A stretch of 37,077 bases of DNA from Candidatus Gastranaerophilales bacterium HUM_9. Its GTDB lineage: Bacteria; Cyanobacteriota; Vampirovibrionia; Gastranaerophilales; Gastranaerophilaceae. The stretch covers positions 1-37,077 of the forward strand of contig DABG01000017.1 in the NCBI GenBank assembly GCA_002103075.1, in the 5' to 3' direction. The notes under the pieces were generated by a model. It searched no databases, had not been told where the DNA came from, and worked only from the letters and a program-made list of their open reading frames with translations. Shown here piece by piece: positions 10,601-17,885 of the stretch. Position numbers and translations under genes: made by a program. How positions within the stretch are numbered: position 1 is the stretch's first letter; every line of letters begins with the position of its first letter.

Positions 10601-13600
10601 TATGCACTAAGTTCTGGACAGATTAATATGTTGATGACTATTTATGAGGGTTCACCTGAAATTTCAGAGAAACTTAAAACAATTCTTAAAGATAAAACAA
10701 TTGATGATAAAACAAAAACTAGTTTTCAAAAACAGTTGATATCTATTTTAAGAGAAACTGGTGTTATAACTTCTAAGGTTGTAAGAGCTGGTAATGGAAT
10801 TGATACAGCAATAGAAAATTTAAACCATGTTGAAAACCCAACAACACCGGAAGAAAACCTTTTATCAAAAGTTGGTGTTGAGGCAGATTTTGTTATAAAA
10901 AAATATGCCGAAAAATATGGTGATAAATCTTTTGCTAAATTTTCAGCTCATACAATTAAATTATTAAGTGAGTTTAATAAAACAAAACACGATAAATCAT
11001 ATACTGATTATGTTGAGGGTTTATTAGAAAATTCTATTGATGAAAATACTGTTTTAGACTTTTTATCTCAAGATGAAGCTGGACAAAAAAATATTATACA
11101 AAATTTCGAAAACACTAAAACAAAAATAAAAGACAGATATTTTTATTTACAATCTAGTAATGCCAAATCTCAATTAACAAATAACGATATTATTAAAAAT
11201 TTAGCTTTAATGGAAATTCATAACCCAGAAAGCTTTGAAAAATTAATTCATTCAAAGGGATTTAAGATGATTCAACAAGGAAGAATGAATGTTAATGTGC
11301 TTTCTTCTGTTCGTCCGATGGATAAGGTAGATGATGATTATTTCTATAATTTGTTTGAAGCAAAAGAACAAGATTTTAATGCAAAATATGAATCTAGCAC
11401 TGCATTAAAAGAATATGATAAAGATATGTTATTCAAAATTATAGATCTTGATCCGGCAAAACAAGACGAAGTGTTGAACTATATTGAAAAAGCTAAAGAT
11501 CCAAGATTGATGAAGACTTTGATTGAAAAGAGAATAAATAAAATTGTTGAAAAGCAAGAAGAAATTGATTCAACAAATTCTTTTGAAACTCCTGATGCAG
11601 CTCAAAAAAGAAAAGAAAATGCTATTGAATTGATTAGAATAGCATCTCGTTCACCAGAAATTATAAATAAAGTATTAAAATTTAATGGTTCAAGCGTAGA
11701 TGCTTTGACTTCATTTGCTGATACAGAACTATCAGTAAGGTTGACTCCTAGAGAAAAAGAATCTGTTTATGCTTTATTTAATGATGCTCAACAAAAATAT
11801 AAAAATATATATATTACTGATGTTCAAGCAGCTTTAAAATATTTAGAAAAAAGTCATGATTTTGATTTATTAAAACAATTAACATCTTCAAAGCAAGACT
11901 TTAGATATTCATTAATATTAAAATCTGTAACCCAAAATAATGTGGATTTATTAAAAAATGCTTTAAAAAATATTGGAGGAAAGGTTTCTGTTTCTCAATT
12001 ATCAATGCTAGAAGCAGCAAAAGATTACCCTGAAATGAAAGATTTTAGAAGTGAAGTTGCTCAAGGAATTTTACAAACAATAGATGAAGTTTGTAGAAAT
12101 TCTAAGACAAATGTTCTTAATAAAATTAAAGGGTTGAAGGATGAATTAAAATTAGAGTTAGATAGAATTAAAAATGATGAAACTCTTTCTATTGAACAAA
12201 AAGCTTCTGCTTCGAATAAAGCATTTTCAAATATGTATAGACAAATGTCTATAATTTCAGGTGAAATATATGTAGAAACAGCAAATCGTAAAGGTCTTGT
12301 TGAAATCAAACTCAAAGATCCTGCTAAATATGAAAGACTAAAAGAATCAGGAATATTGGATATGGTTGATTCTGGTGAATTAGATTCTAGCATATTAAAA
12401 CATTTGAATGTTAATTCTGATTTGACTCCAGAAGTTTATGCAGATTTAGAAGCTGTTAAAAATGGTGAATCTATTATTCCAGAATTTAAAACTGGAACGA
12501 CAATTCCTTATGCATTTTCTAGAACAAAAGTTGGTGATGCAGTTGCTATCGGAGATAAAATGTATATCAATGACGGTAACAATCTAGTTGAATGGAAGAT
12601 GACAAAAGAGAAGTATTTAGAGTTGTTCCCTCCTGTAAAACGATTTTTGACTCAACAACGTGCTTTAGGAGATTGTTATTTCGTATCATCTCTTACAAAT
12701 AGTATGTATAATCCACAAGCCCGTGTTGGAATTTATCAATCTTTTGAACAAAATGGAAATGATATTTCTGTAACAATCAAGGATTACAATGAATATGGTG
12801 GAACTAAAACATATAAAGATAGCAAAATAGATTTGGATAACCGCAGATTGCACGTTGCGGGGGCAAAGGGTATCCAAATGTATGAACAAACTTATGCAAA
12901 AGTAGCATTAAGAGATTTTAGACAGGATACAACTCCAATGACAGATGATAAGGATATAGTTGTTACAATGCAACGTATCCCAGGGGGACAACCATCTAAT
13001 GCTATGACAGAAATGCATAGTTTAGGTGTTACTGGTTATTATAATGAAGTTCCTAATGATTTTAAAACGGGTTCAATTGGAATTAGAAATATTACTCAAG
13101 AAAAGTTGGCAACTCTATTAGATAGATTTAGTAATCAAGATAATACATTGATTGGATTTAATACAAATCCAAAACCTAATGCAAAAGCTGAAAGCACACT
13201 TGATTCAAAATATAACCTTGTATCGAGCCATGCTTATATAATACGTGGTTATAATCAAGAAAAGGGTACTGTAATTATCAATAACCCTCACAATAGCGGT
13301 ACAAATACAGAGGTACCTATTGACGTTCTTGCAAACCATATGAGTATGTTTAATATTTCTGTATTGAATGATGAACCTACTTTATTAAAGGTTTCAAATG
13401 ATAGCAATTTTGATTCAGTAAAAACCTCCGCCAAAGGTTCTGCTGAGGATTTAACAACAAATGAGTCTGATACTTCAAAAACTCCTGAATTGACTAGAGA
13501 ATATTTGAGTTCATTAAAAGAAATTTCTTTTGGTGGAGTTATGGAGTCTAACCGTTTTAGTCCAGAAGAAATTGAGAAAGTATTAGAACTATCAAAACAA

Positions 13601-16087
13601 AATCCTAAATTGGTTAAATATTTAATTGACGCTACAGAAATGGACTATAGTTCATCTTTTAAAAGCGTTGAAGTTACAAGATTTGATTATGATGATATAG
13701 TAAGGATTGTTGACTATGCAAAAGAAAATCCTGAACTTATTACAAGATTACTAGAATATCGTGATGAAAGTCCATTTTCTAGAAACTTAACAGCGAGATT
13801 TTCGTTTCCTGAAATTAAAGCTATAGCAGATTTGGCAAAAGAAAAACCAGAATTGATTGATACATTATTAGAGTTAAAACATAATGACTCTTCTTATGTG
13901 ATGAATAGTAATACTATAATTGACATTGCTACAAATGAAAATTTAAGCAAAAATGCTATTACTCAAATAAAATCATTGTCAAATAGAAACTATGGTGGTT
14001 GGGATATTGTTAATAATTTGAATAAAAGTAATGTTGAAGAAGCGATAGAAGCTCTTAGAAAATCGTATACTTATGAGGATTTAGCTCCACTTACAAGTGT
14101 TCAAAACAAATTCCTTGATGCATTATTGGATCTTACAAAAGATTCACCTATAGCTATTGATGTTTTAACTAGTTCTGGGGTTGCAAAATCTCTACGAGAA
14201 TTAAAACCAGAACATTACAGTAAAGTTCTTTCTTTTATAGAAAAATTCCCTAATTCTGTTGATAGATTAAATTATATCTTTAGAAGATTGAATTCTGATG
14301 AATCAACTGAGATGGAAGAGTTCTTAAGAAGTTCTTCTTATATGGACGAAATGAAACGTAATTCAGCAGGTAAATATCAAAAAGAATTGTTAGAAATGTT
14401 CTCTCCAGAAAATTTATCAGACGAATCTATCGAATCATTGTTAAAACTAAGTGCGACTAAAGAAGATTTCTTGAACGCTATTAAAAAAATGTCAAAATCA
14501 ACTTTTAAATTGGCTTATGAAAGACCTAACCAATATTTGAGTGGTATTGATACAAAATATACAGATCCTGTAAATGGAAAGTTGCCTGAATTGCCTGAGT
14601 CTGTTTTGATATCACAAAGAAATCAAATAAAGAAATTCTTTATAGAAAATATGGATTCTTTAGTTAGATTGCTAAAATATGTAGATACAGATACTGTTTC
14701 ACATATGATGGATAGACGTACCGATTTATTTGAAGAAAATATGGAAAAATTGAACGGTATTTCTGATGAAAATTACGAATTGTTATCAAAAGCACTTCAA
14801 TGCAAGTCTAGCGTAAGCGGTAAACAGCTTTCTCCAAAAGAAAAAATGCAATTGACTCAAATTATGTTTATCTTGAATGAAGCAAAAATTGATACAAGCA
14901 GTTTAAAAGCAGAAGTAGAAAAAGGATCTGTTGATATAAATAATTCTAAAACAACTATTCAAAATGCAGTATTGAAAGCTGCAGGTGTTGATGTGACGGA
15001 TTCTTCAATTTCTACTGAAAAGAAACAATTTAACCCAGAGTATGCTTATCTTGCGTTGATGAATCAATCTGAAACTTTTGAAAACTCAATCGCTGATAAA
15101 ATAGAAAGAATAACGCCTAAAATGATGGAAAGAATTTCTCTTTTAAGAAATGATAGAGAACTTTTAAGGCAAGAAATTGAACGAAGCGAAACTATGATGG
15201 ACTATGTTCCTGAATCCATGAGAAAAATAAATATTGAGTTGCTTGATATGGTCAAGAATATAGACAAACATTCAGATGAAGAAATCTTATCGAAAATGTT
15301 AGCAACAGTAAATGCAGCTCTTAAATTATCTCAAGAAATCACTGGTAGAAATGGTTTGTTTACTGTTATCAATGCGGCTACAACTGGTAATTTTAAAGAA
15401 TTTATAAATGATACATCAAATAAATATGGTCAAGCTAATGCAAACACAGCACAAATATTTAAAGATAATGGACTTGATTATAACCAATGGTTAAATCCTA
15501 GTGTTGATGATGTGAAATTGAATGTTGCTGGAAAAGATATGTCTATCAGATTATGGGATAGAAACCCTCAAGAAGACTTGTTCATGGGTAATAAAACAAC
15601 TTGTTGTACAGCAATAGGTACAGGTGGTAACGCAGCTGCAACTCCATTATACTTGTTGAACACATCATATAATGTTGCTATGTTACACGATGCTAAGGGT
15701 AACGTTGTTGGTATGTCAAGAGTATTTATGACTAATATTGATGGTAAACCAAGTTTGACAATGGATAATATTGAGTTGAACAATACTTATATAAAAGGAA
15801 TGTCTAACTCTGAAAGAGCAGAAATTCGTGACGGTTTCTTTGAATATATGAACAGATATGCAGCTAAAATTACTGGTGATAATAATTCGCAAGTATATTT
15901 CTACTCAGGCGATATTGGTGACAGGTTTCCAACGATTGACCTTAAACCTACCAAGAAAACTGTTGATTTTATCGGCGATTTTTCTGATGAGCAAGTTTAT
16001 GTAAACGCAAAAGAATGTTCTTGGATTGATCCTAAGAATTTAAAAGATGTTGGAAAGATTCCTTGGTATATTGTTCCGAGAAAATAA
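4619..16087 (+). CDS. Giant protein with RelA/SpoT-like and calpain-like domains
   Basis: One uninterrupted frame of 3822 residues, by far the largest gene here. The start is GTG 4619, with GGAG ten bases upstream. No signal peptide is visible. In order: a polar N-terminus and beta-rich stretch (to about 290); a possible LysM-like segment ending LQVGKKALVP (about 290-340); helical sequence; a glycine/alanine-rich hydrophobic stretch (about 806-870) that could insert in a membrane; a RelA/SpoT-type synthetase signature (1367-1565); long helical repeats of the type AKENPELITRLLE; a calpain-like protease signature (Cys2686, His2871, Asn2889); more repeats (about 2960-3100); and a C-terminal domain with TTCC and DNIE motifs (3662-3719). 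The domain mixture is that of a secreted effector or polymorphic toxin acting on another cell, but the secretion route is not visible. Two small genes follow, possibly chaperone or immunity partners. Gene and frame are certain; function is inferred. Confidence 0.9.
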   Translation: MTSTSSVQDKIQVFINSHPEYEGRPLSEISSELVSAGVLTTEELGTLDSTSTFSIANKAPQKDDNVDSFEHAENTNSFQATETTETIIEHGNEVILKKKGDELVEKVIKEKIPNSEEVKTITITYSKGKPFTKKVQSGDEVLETSLYTSETLENGEEVIAIKTMNGDGKSVEQTIAKNVDENGDYTDEDFEYRKTLYLEDDVTGSNIKVKAGSVKEVGKTKDGLVETVSDSTGEHVVSTQYNGGSVTKYDEDKLYFKRQEVADKGKITNSAEYDGKGNTYVTIRNGDGAGTITKYFNDYIKKHGLDKSRQFTTAEFEKLNKKALSTTGLQVGKKALVPTQYNANAPILTKRGTTQQAMNKYAQFAFEQTKERLASSTITETTLNKTYSSYVELAREQLTVQGVHNPSNEQVNNRANELMALNTKNGKLTALKKGAKFSVVSNQASASDVGKLKSAGLNPTFDNNAFYKKFNSLSSQDRQKVMNIISACKGMKNVDKVKAIVYENTGVNLYDTNLTVNEYGTTSAVGMNMREEFKQKMPLEYFLTKRMGLDLNSKSGREVYARLRLLPQGELDKISASQFTPEGVPNFGRSATGSISVSKNVTAKDIIGTMQTQGVELRTADEIRAERSNPRYQDRQRKEQAISMLYDSVKSAYDLINDHLDELKSHMISNAGEILFEDLKIYGVPDVVKQLASYLSNGDGTVEGLTKSIYDKRDELQRTLFQINQLRNSKHFEADYKKLTGHDYNSKDIQAYMDMKSSLKNPVTRTIKTPKQLEQMQEQAGNMFVKLVGGDRANEAKKFKKVGETGGSVLEMAAMIYLTGGMGELGYIKNAGSAALKATGSRALATGVRGALTLGTYTAGRESLNTIDDLVNAGDLKELKVALGDRGIKVLEHTGSSALFGFVGGATAEKVFTMSKTAQNFVSKGFSKIFGKGSEKAVSTFVADSSSTAGAFKPSAELVAAADKALGKGAELTGSQFMSKAMMGAHSLNAVGKTVSLALETLTFSGVEISEQGVIALANEIFNDESELKQAIANNTLEDYIKTKVKNAPQSVINTLKEQGINMLMLKAVSFAVGAHAANNMDGQYETLDKSKVYKTEINGETKVVVETTNGKLYCNSTADALTFLNQSMAVETMMKSAETTKPESEFEWAQKTAVTDENSTGYVHQSEGNLPVYTRANLPENAVIMPSTNLVISTVTNKPIGRLEVKQSLVDEARAKGFTDEQIKMLEAKGLDVNAINEYMRIGLKPVSKPIETSFDEARLDAVASSSAGIKENTSQYKPTSNPAITKRPQKEVFRINEVLTDEELSIKASDILEKVGDRYKLNKKGDEIAFKLAEQIHKVAQEAEPDIVSTIKKMGLADGERFSFRSKSVQSLHDKIQNALADSMEKGGSLTFEQALDDVRDAEGIRTIFEAKDYTNHPEVQELLQKGDEKGAVRRASELQSNDTFEALKGYIDSVADGTNDVELFKMSNYMGKDGIPYFSEEQLMTLKHYAASKGVKIPIFERVTVKEEVDGTKTVEKNPKATTKVRGSGYTAFQANFRTKNGFIFEGQWRGSIVDPFAEAEHVPYDIRTGKDIIGVHTELTNIYKPIIESLAGENKISDVMFDEHTNYLTEYYEYSRKTELGFEDGKNPPKFPAGLDTRLRAENLLLLHEYVEKIKKEPEREAELRAEYESKLVQNTPENTKQLNKRQIDDIAEHLDLSKDGKYLDLVFEQYGKDIEKLLDVQTTEEHIELNKALNENYSEILNKINELTESSNPDISAKASEILFNKVLPLAERYQQIAAVVDNRASVKDGYFKKEKTFDETAFRETLKSYTQHKTNNIPRFTDKEIDELVDLRKKYPEVESLLNHKKGIPLQLRLDEIRYLVSYAEKKPELYNVVINNFDELGLAYATEILESRVTGAKDIKFLENIAGLKGINFRGEEAPMFSGEVMSKLTLLHQKDPVLAENLVERFKVAKDQNFVMQTIAKISPKSHSKVNELISEKETLVDGTEQYALSSGQINMLMTIYEGSPEISEKLKTILKDKTIDDKTKTSFQKQLISILRETGVITSKVVRAGNGIDTAIENLNHVENPTTPEENLLSKVGVEADFVIKKYAEKYGDKSFAKFSAHTIKLLSEFNKTKHDKSYTDYVEGLLENSIDENTVLDFLSQDEAGQKNIIQNFENTKTKIKDRYFYLQSSNAKSQLTNNDIIKNLALMEIHNPESFEKLIHSKGFKMIQQGRMNVNVLSSVRPMDKVDDDYFYNLFEAKEQDFNAKYESSTALKEYDKDMLFKIIDLDPAKQDEVLNYIEKAKDPRLMKTLIEKRINKIVEKQEEIDSTNSFETPDAAQKRKENAIELIRIASRSPEIINKVLKFNGSSVDALTSFADTELSVRLTPREKESVYALFNDAQQKYKNIYITDVQAALKYLEKSHDFDLLKQLTSSKQDFRYSLILKSVTQNNVDLLKNALKNIGGKVSVSQLSMLEAAKDYPEMKDFRSEVAQGILQTIDEVCRNSKTNVLNKIKGLKDELKLELDRIKNDETLSIEQKASASNKAFSNMYRQMSIISGEIYVETANRKGLVEIKLKDPAKYERLKESGILDMVDSGELDSSILKHLNVNSDLTPEVYADLEAVKNGESIIPEFKTGTTIPYAFSRTKVGDAVAIGDKMYINDGNNLVEWKMTKEKYLELFPPVKRFLTQQRALGDCYFVSSLTNSMYNPQARVGIYQSFEQNGNDISVTIKDYNEYGGTKTYKDSKIDLDNRRLHVAGAKGIQMYEQTYAKVALRDFRQDTTPMTDDKDIVVTMQRIPGGQPSNAMTEMHSLGVTGYYNEVPNDFKTGSIGIRNITQEKLATLLDRFSNQDNTLIGFNTNPKPNAKAESTLDSKYNLVSSHAYIIRGYNQEKGTVIINNPHNSGTNTEVPIDVLANHMSMFNISVLNDEPTLLKVSNDSNFDSVKTSAKGSAEDLTTNESDTSKTPELTREYLSSLKEISFGGVMESNRFSPEEIEKVLELSKQNPKLVKYLIDATEMDYSSSFKSVEVTRFDYDDIVRIVDYAKENPELITRLLEYRDESPFSRNLTARFSFPEIKAIADLAKEKPELIDTLLELKHNDSSYVMNSNTIIDIATNENLSKNAITQIKSLSNRNYGGWDIVNNLNKSNVEEAIEALRKSYTYEDLAPLTSVQNKFLDALLDLTKDSPIAIDVLTSSGVAKSLRELKPEHYSKVLSFIEKFPNSVDRLNYIFRRLNSDESTEMEEFLRSSSYMDEMKRNSAGKYQKELLEMFSPENLSDESIESLLKLSATKEDFLNAIKKMSKSTFKLAYERPNQYLSGIDTKYTDPVNGKLPELPESVLISQRNQIKKFFIENMDSLVRLLKYVDTDTVSHMMDRRTDLFEENMEKLNGISDENYELLSKALQCKSSVSGKQLSPKEKMQLTQIMFILNEAKIDTSSLKAEVEKGSVDINNSKTTIQNAVLKAAGVDVTDSSISTEKKQFNPEYAYLALMNQSETFENSIADKIERITPKMMERISLLRNDRELLRQEIERSETMMDYVPESMRKINIELLDMVKNIDKHSDEEILSKMLATVNAALKLSQEITGRNGLFTVINAATTGNFKEFINDTSNKYGQANANTAQIFKDNGLDYNQWLNPSVDDVKLNVAGKDMSIRLWDRNPQEDLFMGNKTTCCTAIGTGGNAAATPLYLLNTSYNVAMLHDAKGNVVGMSRVFMTNIDGKPSLTMDNIELNNTYIKGMSNSERAEIRDGFFEYMNRYAAKITGDNNSQVYFYSGDIGDRFPTIDLKPTKKTVDFIGDFSDEQVYVNAKECSWIDPKNLKDVGKIPWYIVPRK
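8702..9316 (+). other. RelA/SpoT-like nucleotide synthetase domain within giant protein
   Basis: Residues about 1362-1566 of the giant protein carry, in the correct order, the hallmarks of (p)ppGpp synthetases: R1367-S-K1369-S-V-Q-S-L-H-D-K (family RxKSxxSxxxK), D1403-A-E-G-I-R1408 (DxxGxR, Mg-binding Asp), G1532-Y1533, E1549-G-Q1551 (the ExQ catalytic Glu, 16 residues after the Tyr as in known enzymes) and AEAEH 1561-1565. Two departures: the usual His after GY is replaced (GYTAFQ, Gln1537), and about 85 extra residues sit between DxxGxR and GY. No HD hydrolase domain precedes it. The product could be an alarmone or another pyrophosphorylated nucleotide, as in toxic small alarmone synthetases and Tas1. 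Confidence 0.7.
12653..13300 (+). other. Calpain-like (C2 family) cysteine protease domain within giant protein
   Basis: QRALGDCYFVSSL places Cys2686 as nucleophile with Gln2680 exactly six residues before it, as in the oxyanion-hole Gln of calpains (QxxxGDC). SSHAYIIRGYN gives His2871 and IINNPHNSG gives Asn2889 followed by Pro, matching the calpain HAY and NPW regions, with 18 residues between His and Asn. The whole triad is intact, so proteolytic or autoprocessing activity is plausible. Confidence 0.8.
15542..16084 (+). other. C-terminal TTCC/DNIE domain of giant protein
   Basis: The last ~180 residues include FMGNKTTCCTAIGTGGNAA (Cys3662-Cys3663), a strand-rich middle (YNVAMLHDAKGNVVGMSRVF) and MDNIELN (Asp3716-Glu3719). 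The strand-turn-strand followed by DNIE recalls GNAT-like acyltransferase domains at the ends of very large phage and effector proteins. That is a recollection of motif style, not a search result. Confidence 0.35.
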
Positions 16088-16237
16088 TAAATAAGATAAA
16101 GATAAAAATGTTAAAATAGCAAAAAATACAGTTTTTATGTTTTAAAGTAGTTACAAATAAAAAAATATATATTATAATAGGTGAAAATGGAAATACATAA
16201 TAATAACAAAGTTAATAATTTTACAGGAGTAAATAAA

Positions 16238-16618
16238 ATGGACAAAGAGCCTGAAAATTTTCAGGAACAATTGAATACTATGGTAAAGAAATTATCAAAG
16301 AATGCAGAATATTATGTTCCTGAATATGGTGATTTTAAGCCTGTAATGGAATTTATCCCAAATTTAGATAAAGAAACTTCTTCAACTGTAGGTAAATATG
16401 GTTTGAAGATTTATAAAATGCCAAAACATATTGAACCTGATGAAAAAATGAGATATTTAGAAGCTGCTGCATACATGCCTGCTGGTGATTACAAAGCTGA
16501 TGCAATCGTTGGTTCTGGTAACAAAGCAGAAATTATTAAACTTCTAAACTCAGAAGAGTTCGCTAAAAATCTTAATTACACATATTCTGAATTATTAGAT
16601 ACCGTAAAGAACTCATAA
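16238..16618 (+). CDS. Small protein of unknown function downstream of giant gene
   Basis: 126 residues from ATG 16238. This start has AGGAG eight bases upstream (16225-16229) in a leader almost identical to that of the next gene. The frame is open upstream to GTG 16181 and ATG 16187 (MEIHNNNKVNNF), but a TATAAT at 16173-16178 would put transcription start near 16185, favouring the downstream ATG. The product is charged, with no signal peptide or membrane segment: KKLSKNAEYYVPEYGDF, then YGLKIYKMPKHIEPDEK, then a helical C-terminus. I recognise no family. It lies 150 bases after the giant gene on the same strand; a partner or immunity role is only a guess. Confidence 0.65.
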   Translation: MDKEPENFQEQLNTMVKKLSKNAEYYVPEYGDFKPVMEFIPNLDKETSSTVGKYGLKIYKMPKHIEPDEKMRYLEAAAYMPAGDYKADAIVGSGNKAEIIKLLNSEEFAKNLNYTYSELLDTVKNS

Positions 16619-16630
16619 ATTTTTTGACGT

Positions 16631-16652
16631 AACATTTCTTAATAAAAATGTT
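16631..16652. promoter_or_regulatory. Stem-loop between the two small genes
   Basis: AACATTT (16631-16637) pairs with AAATGTT (16646-16652) around 8 bases, nested inside TTGAC (16624-16628) and GTCAA (16660-16664). It has no following T-run, so it may be a processing or protein-binding site, or a weak terminator. Confidence 0.35.
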
Positions 16653-16721
16653 TAAAAAAGTCAATTATACATTATATATATACTTTATATATATAACTAG
16701 GATATTATAGGAGTAAACCAA

Positions 16722-16922
16722 ATGGTTGCAGAATTAGCAGAATTTGTATCAAGAGTATTACCGTTAACTGTTGGCGATGGAAAGCCGGTTTATAGAATGC
16801 CGTTTATAACATCTTCTAATCCAGCGGAAGAATTGAGCCATCTTGTTGCAAACACTCAACAGGTTTATCAATTTAATCCTTATATCACAGAGCCATCTCA
16901 CGCTATTGATACTAAAGGATAA
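16722..16922 (+). CDS. Small protein of unknown function (66 aa)
   Basis: Starts at ATG 16722 with AGGAG at 16709-16713, eight bases upstream, in the same AGGAGTAAA-N4-ATGG context as the gene at 16238. The sequence MVAELAEFVSRVLPLTVGDGK then PVYRMPFITSSNPAEE suggests one helix followed by a mixed region. The VYRMP piece faintly echoes IYKMP in the preceding gene. No known family is recognised. Its last 11 bases overlap the end of the convergent gene at 16912. The strong ribosome site makes it likely to be real despite its size. Confidence 0.6.
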   Translation: MVAELAEFVSRVLPLTVGDGKPVYRMPFITSSNPAEELSHLVANTQQVYQFNPYITEPSHAIDTKG

Positions 16923-17787
16923 ACGCTAGCACCATTAAAACCATAGCTCCTATTTGCATGGCTGTACTTAAGCCTTGCTGAAACTTGTTGTTGTCGTATT
17001 TTGGCGATGACTTTTTTGCTTTTAGTGCTGATTCAAGACGGTCAATACGCTCTGATTCATTGTCGTTGTAGAATTGTGTGTCAAATACAACGTTCTCCAA
17101 TCTGGCTAATCTATCGTTGTTTGTTTCATCACTAAACGTGTTTTTAAGAAGCCTTTGTTCAAGTAATGATAATTTGTACCTAACTTTTGTTGCACCCCTG
17201 TTAAAATAGCTGTCAGTAGGTTCTCTATCCATCATAATATTATCAAAAGATGTTTCTGGATTATCAAAATCATCATAGTTATCATTTCTTGCAAGTGTTC
17301 TGTCATCATATATTTTGGATTTAATTCTTTCTACACGAGTGAAGAAATCTTCTTTATCGTAACTTGTATTGAACATCTTTTTTTCTATTGTTGCAAGTCT
17401 ATTGTGTAATGAACCTGTTTTTTGTTGTTTTAGTCCAAGTCTTTTTTCCACTTCATCTAGAATTGGGTAATCAACAGTGTTATCTAGTGGTGCGACTTCA
17501 TCAATGCTGTTATCTGATTCAGCAATTGTTGTTTTATCTTCTTTTAAGAGGTTATATTTTGTTGTTTCAAGAACTTTTGCAAGTCGTATTTTAGAAGAAC
17601 CTTTTTGAACATTTCCATATAAGTATTCTTCAAGACGGCTTAAACGTTTTTCTAGTTTTTCGTCAGGATATTCAATCCCAAGCACTGATGCTTCAACCTT
17701 GGTTAAAGTATCTGTCTTTGTCTCAAGTGCTGAAACTCGGCAGATTAGGCAGAACATTATTAGAATTGAAACAAGAAATTTTTTCAT
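16912..17787 (-). CDS. Secreted RLxRLE-repeat protein with C-terminal membrane segment
   Basis: 291 residues. An N-terminal signal peptide (MKKFLVSILIMFCLICRVSA, cleavage near residue 20) is followed by six copies of an amphipathic repeat with an RLxxLE-hydrophobic pattern: 48-58 (KRLSRLEEYLY), 129-139, 150-160, 204-214, 226-236 (DRLARLENVVF) and 247-256. The end is a hydrophobic segment (about 276-291, MQIGAMVLMVLAFIL). Proteins with scattered RLxRLE-(F/Y)G repeats occur in Cyanobacteria and their non-photosynthetic relatives, where I know of no assigned function. GAGG eight bases before the ATG on the coding strand supports the start. It converges on and overlaps the 66-residue gene by 11 bases. 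An envelope or periplasmic structural role is inferred from the architecture only. Confidence 0.75.
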   Translation of the reverse strand: MKKFLVSILIMFCLICRVSALETKTDTLTKVEASVLGIEYPDEKLEKRLSRLEEYLYGNVQKGSSKIRLAKVLETTKYNLLKEDKTTIAESDNSIDEVAPLDNTVDYPILDEVEKRLGLKQQKTGSLHNRLATIEKKMFNTSYDKEDFFTRVERIKSKIYDDRTLARNDNYDDFDNPETSFDNIMMDREPTDSYFNRGATKVRYKLSLLEQRLLKNTFSDETNNDRLARLENVVFDTQFYNDNESERIDRLESALKAKKSSPKYDNNKFQQGLSTAMQIGAMVLMVLAFIL

Positions 17788-17851
17788 CTTTATAACCTCA
17801 GCTTCATATTAAAAATGTTTTAGGGGTTTTGCTATAGAAAAATTTATTTTG

Positions 17852-17879
17852 TTGAGGATAAATTTTTATTTTTTATAAT
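17852..17879 (+). promoter_or_regulatory. Predicted promoter giving a leaderless message
   Basis: TTGAGG 17852-17857, 16-base spacer, TATAAT 17874-17879. The ATG of the next gene is only six bases beyond the -10 hexamer, where transcription itself should begin, and no Shine-Dalgarno is present. Confidence 0.5.
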
Positions 17880-17885
17880 AAGAAT

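Noticed and set aside
16187..16237. Longer start MEIHNNNKVNNF, which loosely resembles the MHISAINSVSMKG start of the 28827 gene (a possible shared N-terminal tag)
   Set aside because: Two loose matches are not enough, and the AGGAG before 16238 together with the TATAAT at 16173 favour the shorter form.
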